Notes under the pieces: generated by a model | What the model saw: only the letters and a program-made list of their open reading frames with translations | Told to the model about the DNA's origin: nothing | The model's database searches: none | Origin: Phycisphaerales bacterium UBA1926 | GTDB lineage: Bacteria; Planctomycetota; Phycisphaerae; Phycisphaerales; UBA1924 | Direction of reading: 5' to 3' | NCBI GenBank assembly: GCA_002337215.1 | Contig: DDFO01000022.1 | Span: forward strand, 65,579 to 97,771 | DNA length: 32,193 nt | Shown: positions 31,291 through 32,193 of the stretch, in pieces | Layout of the letters: the number at the start of each line of letters is the position of its first letter | How positions within the stretch are numbered: the stretch's first letter is position 1 | Program-made: the position numbers and the translations under genes

Positions 31291-32151
31291 TCAGTCGACG
31301 GAGGCCGGGCTCTCGGGCGGATCGGTGTTCGACCGGTGCTCGCTGAGCCACGCGAGATAGCGGCGCAGGATCGCCTGCTCGATCCGGCCTTTCCGCCGGG
31401 CGGGCACCGGGACCCGCGCGAGCATCACGATCTGGTCCTTGGATTCCATTCGCAGCGTCACGCGGGGTTCGACGCTCAGCGGATCGAGCCCCTCCTTGCG
31501 CACCGTGTGCTCGATGTGCTCCTGGGCTTCCCGCATGAAGGACGAGCACTCGGTCCGGGCCGCGTCGAGCAGGGCACGTTCGCACTGGATCCAGTCGTCG
31601 TCGGCGCCGAGCGGGACGCTGAACGCGTGGAGCATGTACTCGTCGAGGAATGTCTCGTTGAGCACCGGGGTCGTGAGCAGCACGCTGTTGGGGATGACGA
31701 TTGTCCGCCCGGTGTGCTGATGGATGTTGGTCCCGGGCCCGACCTCAAGGATGGTCGTGGTCAGAAGCGTCTGATCGACGACATCGCCCCGGAAAGAACC
31801 GATCTCGATCCGGTCGCCGATCTGGAACGACTTGCCACTCGCGCGGAGCAGCGTCCCGCTCACGCACATGATCAGTTCCTTGGTCGCGATCACGATCGCC
31901 GCGGCGATCGCGACGACCGAGAGCGCGAACGTCTTGAGCTCAGCCCCCCAGATCAGCAGGAGCCCGAGGACGATCAAGAGCAACGTGACAAGCCGGACCT
32001 GCGCCGACCACCGTCTCCGCATGTCCTTGGACATCCCCTCCGCCGACCGGATCCGGCGGATGGCGATCACGCGCGTCAGCAGCACCAGCGCAATGAGCAC
32101 AGCGGTGCGGACAATCTGTGGGAAATGGATCGAGTCGAAGATGGCGGGCAT
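31291..32151 (-). CDS. small-conductance mechanosensitive channel, MscS family
   Basis: A 286-residue membrane protein with three to four N-terminal helices, then the MscS pore and beta domain. The pore-lining helix is SVVAIAAAIVIATKELIMCV; the following SGKSFQIGDRIEIGSFRGDV is the family beta-domain signature, as are TTTILEVGPG and GRTIVIPNSVLLTTPVLNET. The C-terminal cytoplasmic vestibule is present. Length is that of E. coli MscS. Such channels release solutes on hypo-osmotic shock. The ATG at 32151 is close to the window end, with no ribosome-binding site visible in the short upstream sequence. Confidence 0.9.
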   Translation of the reverse strand: MPAIFDSIHFPQIVRTAVLIALVLLTRVIAIRRIRSAEGMSKDMRRRWSAQVRLVTLLLIVLGLLLIWGAELKTFALSVVAIAAAIVIATKELIMCVSGTLLRASGKSFQIGDRIEIGSFRGDVVDQTLLTTTILEVGPGTNIHQHTGRTIVIPNSVLLTTPVLNETFLDEYMLHAFSVPLGADDDWIQCERALLDAARTECSSFMREAQEHIEHTVRKEGLDPLSVEPRVTLRMESKDQIVMLARVPVPARRKGRIEQAILRRYLAWLSEHRSNTDPPESPASVD

Positions 32152-32193
32152 GGGTGGCAGAGTGTACGGAGGGGCGAGCCCCGCCCGGCGAGG

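Noticed and set aside
1..32193. CRISPR arrays, rRNA genes, transposases, phage genes, riboswitches
   Set aside because: No regularly spaced repeats, no rRNA signature and no such coding signatures were found on either strand by reading.

Overview
The window is GC-rich bacterial DNA with strong third-position G/C bias. It most resembles a member of the Planctomycetota, probably class Phycisphaerae. That placement is inferred from gene content and style (secreted coiled-coil and PD40 proteins, GTG/TTG starts, split nuo genes, a chemotaxis operon ending in a DUF342/FapA gene). No rRNA or other marker is present to prove it. There is no prophage, CRISPR array or recognisable transposase gene.

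Layout. 1-747: 3' end of an M1-family metallopeptidase gene. 794-858: nested convergent terminators. 858-2378 (minus): two consecutive steps of phosphatidylglycerol synthesis, pgsA then pgpA, separated by about 350 bp of hairpin-rich DNA bounded by a perfect 14-bp inverted repeat (MITE-like). 2487-11110 (plus): a promoter, then nuoJ-nuoK-nuoL-nuoM-nuoN, the membrane-arm genes of complex I without the peripheral-arm genes, followed by a conserved-looking unknown gene and a TMEM175-like channel gene. 11151-15376 (minus): a secreted helical protein, an oligopeptide-binding protein and one OppB-type permease, with no second permease or ATPase. 15507-19522 (minus): a secreted protein with a CX4CH haem-like motif, a coiled-coil lipoprotein and a plant-type ferredoxin-NADP+ reductase. 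19950-26442 (minus): a chemotaxis operon cheW-cheR-cheA-cheX-cheY-fapA/DUF342. 26690-26916 (minus): tRNA-Leu(GAG) with a possible promoter and a strong terminator. 27157-29238 (plus): a small acidic unknown protein and a glycogen-synthase-like glycosyltransferase, closed by a bidirectional terminator. 29338-32151 (minus): a Skp/OmpH-like periplasmic protein, a PD40 beta-propeller protein and an MscS-type channel.

How the parts work together. The nuo block encodes the proton-pumping half of NADH dehydrogenase. Its NuoJ is unusual: two extra N-terminal membrane helices and a periplasmic insert of about 100 residues; NuoL carries two histidine-rich loops. The che block supplies a kinase, coupling protein, methyltransferase, CheX-type phosphatase and response regulator, but no receptor and no CheB. 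The least described parts are the modified NuoJ/NuoL, the MITE-like element, the CX4CH protein with its neighbours, and the secreted protein-OppA-OppB unit behind a promoter whose spacer is a palindrome. No clearly new multi-gene defence or mobile system was found.
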